A stretch of 64,000 nucleotides of DNA from Gemmatimonadota bacterium. GTDB lineage: Bacteria; Gemmatimonadota; Gemmatimonadetes; Gemmatimonadales; Gemmatimonadaceae. This document shows, piece by piece, positions 17,070 through 25,083 of this stretch (positions are counted from its first letter, which is position 1; every line of letters starts with the position of its first letter). Where the stretch lies: positions 434,001 through 498,000 of the forward strand of contig BJHH01000002.1 in NCBI GenBank assembly GCA_014192065.1. The letters run 5' to 3'. Below the pieces are notes generated by a model, which saw only the letters and a list, made by a program, of their open reading frames with translations, did not search any database and was not told the DNA's origin. Both the position numbers and the translations under genes were made by a program.

Positions 17070-18338
17070 CTACTTCCGAACCATCGCACCGATCAGCTGT
17101 CCGATCGCGCCCATCGTGGTCTGCGCTGACGTGAGCCCCAGCATGAAATCCTTGTCCGTGAACGTCGTCAACACGTCCGTCGGCTGATGGTGTGTCGGGT
17201 CCCAGTTTCCGCCGATATGCGCGCCACGTTCGTTCTCGCGCAGACTGATCGCCGGCACGAGGTCCTTGAACGGATCCGAGTCCGTGTTCGTCATGTGCGG
17301 ACCGACCGTCGCCGGGTAGTGCGTCGCGTACTTGTTGTTCGCGAGCTTGAACGCGAACGCCAGCTTCATCGCATCGTCTGCCATTTTGGACGTGATCGCG
17401 AACTCAATATTGATGTCGGCCTCGGCGCGCTGCTCCGGCGCCAGCTTGCCATCGGCCGTCGGCGGGCCGTGGTCCACCATCATCATGTCGTGCTGAATCA
17501 TCCCGAGCCACTTGGGCTCCGGATACTTGCCCGATCCGGCCGGGATTTCTTTGCCCTGCATCGCCGCACGCTGCTCGACGTATGCGCGGGCGCCATTGAG
17601 GCCAGTCTCTTCGTTATTCCAGAGGGCAAAACGGATCGACCGCTCTGTCTGCACGTCCGGCATCGAGAAAATACGGGCCAGTTCCATCACGATCGCCGAG
17701 CCTGACGCGTCGTCATTCACGGCCTGGCCCCAGCCGATCCCGTCCATGTGGCCGCCGATGACGTACATCTCGTTCGGGTACTTCGTTCCGACCTTCAAGC
17801 AGATCACTTCCTGACGTTCGCCAGGCGTGCTTGGCTCCATGTTGATGGCGCGAATGGCCAGATCTGGCTGGCGCAGCGAATCGTTGTTTACGCCCGCTTC
17901 GCGCATGTCGGTGAAGATCCTGCTTCCGCCCGGACCGTTGCCCGCGCGTCCACGACCGTTCGGCGACGCCGCGCGCGCGCCGGCACCGCGACCGCCGGCG
18001 GCTCCGGCTGCGGCACCCGCACCGCCACGCGGCGCCGGCGGAGCAGGATTGTACTGGTAAGTGATCCGCTCGACGTTCTGGCAGCCGTAGCTCTTGAGCT
18101 GCGCCTCAATCCAGTCCACCGCATCGCGATTCCGTTTCGTGCCCTGCTTCCGGTCGCCAAACTGGGCGAGTCCCTTGATCGTGTTCTTGTACTTCTCGAG
18201 ATCGAGTCGCCCGACGAGGTCGCGGACGGGATCGTAGGCGGTATCGGCCTGCGCACCGCCCTGCGCGAGCGCCGTACCACGGGTTCCAAGAATGACCGCC
18301 AGACTGCAGCAGGCCAGTGCGATGCGATTCAACTGCAC
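17070..18338 (-). CDS. M28 family metallopeptidase, secreted
   Basis: 422 residues with signal peptide (MQLNRIALACCSLAVILGTR, then GTALAQ). The M28 zinc ligands are present: VIGGHMDGIGWG, AVNDDASGSA, WNNEETGLNG with the catalytic Glu, MIQHDMMMVDHG and a late THHQPTDVL. A Gly/Ala/Arg-rich insert (GGAGAAAGAAGGRGAGARA) sits at about residues 105-140, before the catalytic domain. The zinc site is complete, so it should be an active aminopeptidase or carboxypeptidase. No PA domain is evident, unlike the larger M28 protein at 8620. It is divergent from the GH20 gene with 140 bases between. Confidence 0.92.
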   Translation of the reverse strand: MQLNRIALACCSLAVILGTRGTALAQGGAQADTAYDPVRDLVGRLDLEKYKNTIKGLAQFGDRKQGTKRNRDAVDWIEAQLKSYGCQNVERITYQYNPAPPAPRGGAGAAAGAAGGRGAGARAASPNGRGRAGNGPGGSRIFTDMREAGVNNDSLRQPDLAIRAINMEPSTPGERQEVICLKVGTKYPNEMYVIGGHMDGIGWGQAVNDDASGSAIVMELARIFSMPDVQTERSIRFALWNNEETGLNGARAYVEQRAAMQGKEIPAGSGKYPEPKWLGMIQHDMMMVDHGPPTADGKLAPEQRAEADINIEFAITSKMADDAMKLAFAFKLANNKYATHYPATVGPHMTNTDSDPFKDLVPAISLRENERGAHIGGNWDPTHHQPTDVLTTFTDKDFMLGLTSAQTTMGAIGQLIGAMVRK

Positions 18339-18478
18339 GGTGCCTCTCCGGATCGTGGGAAACTGTCTCAGATTCTAACCTCTCGACCCACCCTGACACC
18401 ACCATCTGGGGCGCCGCGGACCCCGGATCGATCCCCTGACGGTGTGTCGGATTGAGCGGGCCGAATTAACATTCTGCC

Positions 18479-20638
18479 ATGCCGCGCTTCTTTCAGATTG
18501 CTTGGGTCGGCCTCATGCTCGCCGGCTCGACCGCTGTTCCCGCCGCCGCGTTCGCGCAGGCTCCCGACCCGCACCTCATCCCGCGACCCCGCGAGATCAA
18601 GACCGGGTCGTACGTCGCGATCCCCCGCTCTGTCTCGATCAGTGCGGCGGCAAGCGGAGACGACCGGTTCGCCGCGACCGAACTGGCGAACACGCTGCGA
18701 GACCGCGGCCTACGCACGAGCACCACGGCCACCGCCACGGCCACCGCCACGGCCACCACCCCGACGCCAACCACGGGCACCTACCGGGTCACCTTGGCGC
18801 GCGCCGACTCACCGGTGGGCAGGCAGCTGCTCGGTGCGTACGCTCTTGCGCTCAACGGCGACCAGCGGGCCGAAGGCTACGCCATCGTCTCCGACAAGGA
18901 TCAGACGGTCGTCGTCGCCGCGTCGGCCGCCGGCATCTTCTATGGCGTCCAGACGGTGAAGCAACTGATCCGGACCGACGGCACCGAACCACAGATCTTC
19001 ACCGCCACCATCCGCGACTGGCCCGCCATGCGCTGGCGCGGCATGCAGGATGACCTGTCGCGCGGCCCGCTGCCGACGCTGGAGTTTCAGAAGCGGCAGA
19101 TCCGCATTTTCGCGGCATACAAGCTCAACGTCTATTCGCCCTACTACGAGCACACCTTCGAGTACAAGTCACACCCGTTGATGGCACCTCCGGGCGGCGT
19201 GATGACGCAGGACGAAGTAAAGGAGTTGATCGCCTATGCGAGGCCGTACCACATCGACGTGGTCCCTGAGCAGGAGGCCTTTGGCCACCTGCACCACATG
19301 CTCAAGTACGATCTCTATGGCCAGCTCGCGGAGTCGCCGCACGGGCATGTGCTGGCGCCTGGTCAGGCCGGCTCCATCGAGGTCATCAAGGAATGGTTTG
19401 CAGAGATCAACGCCGTCTTCCCGTCGCAGTTCGTGCACATCGGTGCCGACGAAACATTCGAGCTCGGACGCGGACAGACCCGCGATCGTGTGCAGAAAGA
19501 GTCGCTCGGCGTGGTCTACATGCAGTTCCTCAAGGAGATCGAAGTCGCCATCCGGCGACCGGGCAAGCGCTACCTGTTCTGGGGCGACATCGCCCAGGAA
19601 TCGCCACAACTCGTGAAGTCTCTACCCAAGGACATGATCGCCGTCGCGTGGAACTACTGGTCGTTCAGTGGATTCGACCGCTCCATCAAACCGTTCAGTG
19701 ACGCCGGCATCGAAACGTGGGTCGCACCGGGCGTGAACAACTGGAATCGCGTCTTTCCCAACAACGACGTTGCCCTCCGCAACATTCAGGGCTTCGTGCG
19801 CGACGGCCAACGGCTTGGCTCCACCGGCATGCTCAACACCAACTGGGACGACGACGGCGAGGGCCTCTTCAACCAGACCTGGTACGGCGTGCTCTTTGGC
19901 GCCACGGCCAGCTGGCAGAAGGGCGAAGCCTCCATCCCGGAGTTCACGGAAAGCTTCGGACTCCAGTTTCACGGTGATCCCACCGGCAGGATTGACGCCG
20001 CGCAGCAGAAGCTCTCACAGGCCCAAGCGCTGCTCGCCAAGTCGGGCCCGGGCGAGGCGACAACTCAACTCTATTGGATCGATCCGTTCACCCCCGAAGG
20101 GCAGATCGCCGCTCAGCGCATTCGCGCCATCTCGCGCGACGTCCGGGTGCTTGCCGAATCCGCGCTCGTGCTCGTGGCACAGGCGCGCTACACCCTCACC
20201 GGCAAAGAGGGCGCGCTCGCTGCGCTGCGTGAACGTGACGCGCTCGAGGCCGTGGAAATGGGCGCGCGCCGCATCGATTTCATCGGCATGAAATTCCAGC
20301 TCGCCGATGAAATCGTTCGCCACTACTCCGCGGCGCTTGATTCTGTGGCCAAGGGCGCCAATCCGACCCAAGACCTCACCGAGATCGCCTCGCAGATCAA
20401 CAGCCGCACCCAGGATCTTCGCGACGGGTACGTGTTAGGCCGCGAACTCTACGAACGCAGCTGGAAGGCGGAAAACCGCCCGTACTGGTCGTACAACGTG
20501 CTCAATCGGTTCGACATCGGCGCGCAAACCTGGATCAGGCGAATCGATCAGTTCAACCAGGTACGCGCCCAGTACAATCGCACCAAGAAACTGCCGGGGC
20601 TCGAGGAGATGGGACTGCCGCGTCTCGTCACGCCGTAG
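18479..20638 (+). CDS. Glycoside hydrolase family 20 beta-N-acetylhexosaminidase, secreted
   Basis: 719 residues with signal peptide (MPRFFQIAWVGLMLAGSTAV, cut after AFAQ). The N-terminal GH20b domain spans about residues 30-170 (LIPRPREIKTGSYVAIP; YAIVSDKDQTVVVAASAAGI; FYGVQTVKQL). The TIM barrel contains VHIGADETFEL with the Asp324-Glu325 pair used in substrate-assisted catalysis. WNYWSFSGFDRSIK and NTNWDDDGEGLFN supply further active-site elements. It would release terminal GlcNAc or GalNAc from glycans or peptidoglycan fragments. The rhomboid protease gene follows after 29 bases, so the two are probably co-transcribed. Confidence 0.9.
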   Translation: MPRFFQIAWVGLMLAGSTAVPAAAFAQAPDPHLIPRPREIKTGSYVAIPRSVSISAAASGDDRFAATELANTLRDRGLRTSTTATATATATATTPTPTTGTYRVTLARADSPVGRQLLGAYALALNGDQRAEGYAIVSDKDQTVVVAASAAGIFYGVQTVKQLIRTDGTEPQIFTATIRDWPAMRWRGMQDDLSRGPLPTLEFQKRQIRIFAAYKLNVYSPYYEHTFEYKSHPLMAPPGGVMTQDEVKELIAYARPYHIDVVPEQEAFGHLHHMLKYDLYGQLAESPHGHVLAPGQAGSIEVIKEWFAEINAVFPSQFVHIGADETFELGRGQTRDRVQKESLGVVYMQFLKEIEVAIRRPGKRYLFWGDIAQESPQLVKSLPKDMIAVAWNYWSFSGFDRSIKPFSDAGIETWVAPGVNNWNRVFPNNDVALRNIQGFVRDGQRLGSTGMLNTNWDDDGEGLFNQTWYGVLFGATASWQKGEASIPEFTESFGLQFHGDPTGRIDAAQQKLSQAQALLAKSGPGEATTQLYWIDPFTPEGQIAAQRIRAISRDVRVLAESALVLVAQARYTLTGKEGALAALRERDALEAVEMGARRIDFIGMKFQLADEIVRHYSAALDSVAKGANPTQDLTEIASQINSRTQDLRDGYVLGRELYERSWKAENRPYWSYNVLNRFDIGAQTWIRRIDQFNQVRAQYNRTKKLPGLEEMGLPRLVTP
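18722..18760 (+). repeat. In-frame 12-base tandem repeat encoding Thr-Ala
   Basis: Two full copies of ACCGCCACGGCC (18731-18754) flanked by partial copies encode a Thr/Ala run followed by TPTPTT within the N-terminal domain of the GH20 enzyme. The unit keeps the reading frame, so length change would be tolerated. Confidence 0.8.
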
Positions 20639-20667
20639 CACCGCGCGATCCCCCTGACACCCTGCAG

Positions 20668-21435
20668 ATGACTCCCTGGGTTCGACGCTTCCTTGGCGCA
20701 AACCTCATCGTGTTTTTCGTTCAGACCACGATGCCGGCGTTCGCCGATGCCTTCGTCTTCGTGCCGCGCCTCGCCCTGTTCCGACCGTGGACGATCGTCA
20801 CCTACATGTTCCTCCACGCCGGCATTTCGCACATCCTCTTCAACATGGTCGGGCTCTTCTTCTTCGGCTCGCGCGTCGAGGAACGGCTCGGCTCGAAGCG
20901 TTTCGTGCAGCTCTACTTCATTAGCGGGATTTCCGGCGCGTTGTTGTCCGTCGCGTTCGCGCCCAATGCAGCTATTATCGGGGCATCGGCAGCGGTCTTC
21001 GGCGTCATGCTAGCGTTCGCCATGTTCTGGCCGCGCGACCAGATCCTCATCTGGGGAATCATCCCCGTCCAGGCGCGGTGGCTAGTCATCATCACCACCG
21101 TCATGGCGATGTACAGTGGCCTTGGCGGATCTCGCGGAGGCGTCGCCGACTTCGCTCACCTCGGCGGCTACCTCGGCGCGTGGCTATTTCTGCGGCTGAT
21201 TGATCCGGCCAAGCGCGTGGCACGATTCAAGGCCAGCACCATCGGGAAGCCCTCCGCGAACGTGCTTACCAACTGGAAGCAGGTGGATGTTACGCGGGTG
21301 CACGAGGTCAACCGCGACGAAGTCAACCGCATGCTCGACAAAATCAACTTCAGTGGGTTGGCTAGCCTGACGCCTCAAGAGCGCTTGTTTCTCTCGAACT
21401 TCGTCCCGCCAGACGACCGGGCGCCCATCTCCTAG
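20668..21435 (+). CDS. Rhomboid family intramembrane serine protease
   Basis: 255 residues with about six transmembrane helices. The catalytic dyad is Ser107 in IIGASAAVFG and His164 in DFAHLGGYLGAWL; the HAGISHILFNMVGLFFFG segment supplies the conserved His and Asn of helix 2. The soluble C-terminal tail (residues 195-255; VNRMLDKINFSGLASLTPQE) is the short motif often appended to rhomboids in Bacteroidota and Gemmatimonadota-like genomes. It would cleave membrane-anchored substrates within the inner membrane. The tail end faces dctA. Confidence 0.93.
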   Translation: MTPWVRRFLGANLIVFFVQTTMPAFADAFVFVPRLALFRPWTIVTYMFLHAGISHILFNMVGLFFFGSRVEERLGSKRFVQLYFISGISGALLSVAFAPNAAIIGASAAVFGVMLAFAMFWPRDQILIWGIIPVQARWLVIITTVMAMYSGLGGSRGGVADFAHLGGYLGAWLFLRLIDPAKRVARFKASTIGKPSANVLTNWKQVDVTRVHEVNRDEVNRMLDKINFSGLASLTPQERLFLSNFVPPDDRAPIS

Positions 21436-21451
21436 TGCAGTACGAGCGACG

Positions 21452-22726
21452 TTAGCCCGTCGCGGCACCGGAGCGAGCGCTCTCCATTTCCGCGATGGCC
21501 AGCGCGTGTTTCGCGTCGTCGAACGCGCCCTCGCTTCGCGAAATCACCAGCGTCGCCACACCATTACCAATGATGTTCGTGATCGCGCGCGCTTCGCTCA
21601 TGAACCGGTCCACGCCGAGCAGCAGCGCGAGTCCCTCGAGCGGAATCACCTGCATGGCGGAGAGGGTGCTTGCCAGGACGATGAACCCGGACCCCGTCAC
21701 CCCGGCTGCGCCTTTCGACGTGACCATCAACACCGCGAGTACGGTGAGCTGCTGTCCCAGCGACATCGGAATGTTGTAAACCTGTGCCAGGAAAATCGTC
21801 GCCATCGAGAGGTAGATGCTCGTTCCGTCGAGATTGAAGGAGTAACCGGTCGGCACGACGAGCCCCACCACGGGCCGCGCGCACCCATACCGCTCCAGTT
21901 TTTCCATCAGGCGCGGCAAGGCCGCTTCCGAGGACGACGTACCCAGCACAATCAGGATTTCGTCGCGAATGTATTTGAGGAACTGCCAGAGGCTGAAGCC
22001 GTACCAACGCGCGATCAGGTTCAGCACGATGAAAATGAACAGGAACATCGTGAGATAGACGTCGCCCATCAGCCGGAGCAGCGGCACGAGCGTCTTGAGC
22101 CCAAAGTTCCCCACCGTGAACGCCATCGCGCCAAAGGCGCCGAGCGGCGCCACCTTCATCACGATTTCCACCACGCGGAACATCGTCTCAAGGCCGCCCT
22201 CAGCGAGTTCCACCATCCGCTTGCCCCGCTGACCGAGTATGACGAGCGCGGCACCGAACAACATCGAGAAGAAGACCACCTGCAGGATGTTGCCGTCGGC
22301 AAGCGAGCGAATCACGCTCTCCGGCACGACCTGCACCAGAAAATCCGCGAACGACATCGCCTTGCCCTGGACGGCGTACGACGAAATGTCGCCCTTGGCC
22401 ATCGTACTCACGTCGAGACCCGCCCCGGGTTTCGTGATGTTGATCACGACGAGGCCAATCGCGATCGCGAACGTCGTCACGATTTCGAAATAGAGCAGCG
22501 CCTTCCCACCAACGCGCCCCACTTTCTTCATATCGGCGATGTTGGCGATGCCCAAAATGATCGTGAGAAAGATCACCGGACCGATCACCATCTTCACGAG
22601 CCGAATGAAGACGTCGCCGAGGAGCTTCATCTCCTTGGCGTGCGTCGGATCGACGATGCCGAAGATGACCCCGAGGGTGACGGCGACGAGAACCCGGAAC
22701 GTGAGGTTGTTGAGGAGGCGTTTCAT
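21452..22726 (-). CDS. dctA: C4-dicarboxylate:cation symporter DctA
   Basis: 424 residues of the SLC1/DAACS fold with the full DctA signature: LGTSSSEAALPRLM (hairpin 1), VPTGYSFNLDGTSIYLSMAT (substrate/cation site), KGAAGVTGSGFIVLA (hairpin 2) and LLGVDRFMSEARAITNIIGN. Known DctA proteins import succinate, fumarate and malate with protons or sodium. The ATG overlaps the stop of the GHL10 gene by four bases (ATGA), so translation is probably coupled. It is much closer to DctA than the first symporter at 3406. Confidence 0.95.
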   Translation of the reverse strand: MKRLLNNLTFRVLVAVTLGVIFGIVDPTHAKEMKLLGDVFIRLVKMVIGPVIFLTIILGIANIADMKKVGRVGGKALLYFEIVTTFAIAIGLVVINITKPGAGLDVSTMAKGDISSYAVQGKAMSFADFLVQVVPESVIRSLADGNILQVVFFSMLFGAALVILGQRGKRMVELAEGGLETMFRVVEIVMKVAPLGAFGAMAFTVGNFGLKTLVPLLRLMGDVYLTMFLFIFIVLNLIARWYGFSLWQFLKYIRDEILIVLGTSSSEAALPRLMEKLERYGCARPVVGLVVPTGYSFNLDGTSIYLSMATIFLAQVYNIPMSLGQQLTVLAVLMVTSKGAAGVTGSGFIVLASTLSAMQVIPLEGLALLLGVDRFMSEARAITNIIGNGVATLVISRSEGAFDDAKHALAIAEMESARSGAATG

Positions 22727-24288
22727 CGGAGGCGAATTGCCACCGGGGAGCCCGCCGCGCCAGTCCTGCCGACCGGCGTGAGCGCTAACACCTCAGGACC
22801 CGCGGCAGCTGGTCCGGCGAACGTCGTCATCGCCACCTCGGATAACTCCCCGTGAATGATGTACGTGCGCCACAACTCGGCAGCCCGCGTCTGCACGACC
22901 CACCACTGGACGTCGTCAGTGGATCGGCGGGCGATCGTCAGCACGGCGCCGCCCCGACCGGCTGTAATGCCGATCGCCGGCGTCCGCGGCACCGTTTGGC
23001 CCTTCCACGGCGACGCCGGCACGAGCGCCCGAGCATTGTACGGACCGGCCGCGAGGCGTGTAGCGACTGAATCGCGATCCTCGAGGAGGGCCGTCATCTG
23101 GAAATGCACGCTCCCGGCCGTCGTCGTCGCACCAGCGGCGGCCCGCGTGGTATCGATCTGTCGCAATATCTCGCCACTGCCCCAACGGGCTGGGGCGTCG
23201 CCAATCTTGTAGTCCGCCAGCCCGGGCCAGACATGGCGCAACTGGCTGTTCTGGGCATTCCACCAGCGCAATAGGTCGCCGAACGGTTGGCCTGCCTGCT
23301 CCACCCCCCAGTACAACTGCGGGACGAGGTAATCCACCCAGCCGTTCGCGAGCCACTTCTTTGCATCGGCAAAGATCTTCCCGTACGCGTCAAATCCGCG
23401 CACCATCGCCGGTTCGCCAGGCCGCCAGATGCCAAACGGACTGACGCCGAATTTCACCCAGGGTTTTGCCTTCGCAATTTCCGTGCGCAGCGTGTCAATC
23501 AACAGGTCCACGTTGCGGCGTCGCCAGTCATCGCGGCCGAGCTTCCCGCCCTGCTTCTTGTATCGCGCGAATGTCGCCGCATCGGGAAACGGAATCTCGC
23601 GCCGGCGCCGCAGTTCCGGATACGGATAGAAGTAGTCGTCAAGGTGAATCCCATCCACATCGTACCGCTTGAGCACATCCAGCACGACCCGCACCGTGCG
23701 GCGCATCACGGCCGGCTCCCCCGGATCGAACCAGGTGTACCGCCCGTATCGCCTCGCGTACGATGGGTACTGGATAGCCAAGTGAGGCTTGGCCAGCGGC
23801 CCTTTCGCCGTCGGATCTTTTGCGCGGTACGGGTTGAACCAGGCGTGAAGCTCAAGCCCGCGTACGTGGGCTTCCCGCACGGCGAACGCCAACGGATCCC
23901 ACGGCTCGTCCGGTGCGCGACCCTGTTTCCCTGTCAGGTACTCGGACCAGGGTTCAATCGTCGACGCATACAGCGCGTCGCCCGAAGGCCGCACCTGAAA
24001 CAGCACGGCGTTGAGTCCGGTGCGTTGAACGTGGTTCAGGATCCGGAGCAGCTCCAGTCGCGCACTGTCCGCTGGCAAGCCCGCGCGCGACGGCCAGTCC
24101 ATGTTGCCGACCGTCGCCACCCAGACGCCGCGAAACTCACGCGGCACCGACGGTGGAGCGCAGCTGGGATCCTCCTGCGGACAGGCTGAAAACTGTACGA
24201 CCGGCGCCATCGTGGCGGCGGTGGCTGGTGCGACCGGCTGCGCAGCAACGCGTGTGGTCACGAGCACCGCGACCACGATCAGTCGCAC
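22723..24288 (-). CDS. Family 10-like glycosyl hydrolase (GHL10/DUF187), secreted
   Basis: 521 residues from a GTG at 24288, chosen because it opens a signal peptide (VRLIVVAVLVTTRVAAQ) and lies 32 bases past the sco stop; the frame continues upstream across sco but that is shadow. GHL10 signatures are PREFRGVWVATVGNMDWPS, NAVLFQVRPSGDALY, EPWSEYLTGKQG, LHAWFNPYRA, YDVDGIHLDDYFYPYP and WVDYLVPQLYWG. This is a TIM barrel with Asp/Glu candidates in the DGIHLDDYF strand. Family members act on peptidoglycan-like or other envelope glycans in a few studied cases; the substrate here is unknown. The tail past residue 400 is probably a beta-sandwich. Confidence 0.88.
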   Translation of the reverse strand: MRLIVVAVLVTTRVAAQPVAPATAATMAPVVQFSACPQEDPSCAPPSVPREFRGVWVATVGNMDWPSRAGLPADSARLELLRILNHVQRTGLNAVLFQVRPSGDALYASTIEPWSEYLTGKQGRAPDEPWDPLAFAVREAHVRGLELHAWFNPYRAKDPTAKGPLAKPHLAIQYPSYARRYGRYTWFDPGEPAVMRRTVRVVLDVLKRYDVDGIHLDDYFYPYPELRRRREIPFPDAATFARYKKQGGKLGRDDWRRRNVDLLIDTLRTEIAKAKPWVKFGVSPFGIWRPGEPAMVRGFDAYGKIFADAKKWLANGWVDYLVPQLYWGVEQAGQPFGDLLRWWNAQNSQLRHVWPGLADYKIGDAPARWGSGEILRQIDTTRAAAGATTTAGSVHFQMTALLEDRDSVATRLAAGPYNARALVPASPWKGQTVPRTPAIGITAGRGGAVLTIARRSTDDVQWWVVQTRAAELWRTYIIHGELSEVAMTTFAGPAAAGPEVLALTPVGRTGAAGSPVAIRLR

Positions 24289-24320
24289 CGCCCGCGTGGT
24301 CGCCCGCTCGACGCAGCCGC

Positions 24321-24932
24321 TCAGCGGATCCGTCGCAGGTCCGACGCGATGTCCGCCGGGCTCGTGTTCGGCGGAAGAATCTCGCGAATCCGGCCCGCCC
24401 GATCGATCACGAATGTGCCGGCAGGGTGCCCCACGCCATACTCGCCTGGCTTCATCTCGGGCGTCGTCTCGTGACGGGCGGCGAATGTCCACGAGGCCTG
24501 GAGCGAATCGAGCTGCGCCCTCGTGGGGACGAGGCCGACGAACGTCGTATCGAATTGCCGAACGTAGTCCCGGACGACCTGCGGCGTGTCGCGTTCCGGA
24601 TCCACGCTCACGAAGATGAACCGCACGCCGCGACCAGCGGAGCCAAGCTCGGCATTGGCGCGTGCCCAGTCGGCGATCGTCGTCGGGCAGACATCCGGAC
24701 AGTGCGTGTACCCAAAGAAGAGGGCGACTGACCGCTTGCCCCGTTCATCATCGAGATCGATGATCGTACCCGCAGCATCGGCGATCCGCACCATCGGCGC
24801 TTCCGGTGGCGGATCAAGCACCATGCCGTGCAGCGGTGTGTCGGGCACAGCACACCCTTGGGCGCCACCCAACGCGCCAGCCAGAACCGCCAGAACCGCC
24901 AGTCCCGCCATCGTCCGCATCTGCATCTGCAT
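24321..24932 (-). CDS. SCO1/SenC family copper chaperone/thioredoxin-like protein
   Basis: 203 residues with a hydrophobic N-terminus and a thioredoxin fold. The copper site is complete: FFGYTHCPDVCPTTIADW supplies CxxxC and GVGHPAGTFVIDRAG supplies the His. SVDPERDTP is also conserved. SCO proteins deliver copper to the CuA centre of cytochrome c oxidase. No oxidase gene is in the window. The start is ambiguous: three ATG codons lie in a GCATCT repeat (24932, 24926, 24920), then one at 24911. A Cys at residue 27 (GGAQGC) only weakly resembles a lipobox. It heads the sco/GHL10/dctA minus-strand operon. Confidence 0.9.
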   Translation of the reverse strand: MQMQMRTMAGLAVLAVLAGALGGAQGCAVPDTPLHGMVLDPPPEAPMVRIADAAGTIIDLDDERGKRSVALFFGYTHCPDVCPTTIADWARANAELGSAGRGVRFIFVSVDPERDTPQVVRDYVRQFDTTFVGLVPTRAQLDSLQASWTFAARHETTPEMKPGEYGVGHPAGTFVIDRAGRIREILPPNTSPADIASDLRRIR

Positions 24933-25083
24933 CTGCGAAATGTAATGGCGACTGGCGCCACAACCGGCCCGCTCACGGCGCCCGCCCGCCTCTCACGCGC
25001 ACCTCGCGCGCGCACCTACTCGCGCCGAGGCGCGGGTCACGCGAAGTTTGTTCGTTGACGTCCTCCCCTCCGAGGCTACCGCC

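Noticed and set aside
21506-22855. Open frame of 449 codons on the plus strand
   Set aside because: It is antisense to dctA and the GHL10 end, is rich in His/Arg/Glu as expected of a mirror frame in high-GC DNA, and has no domain or ribosome-binding site.
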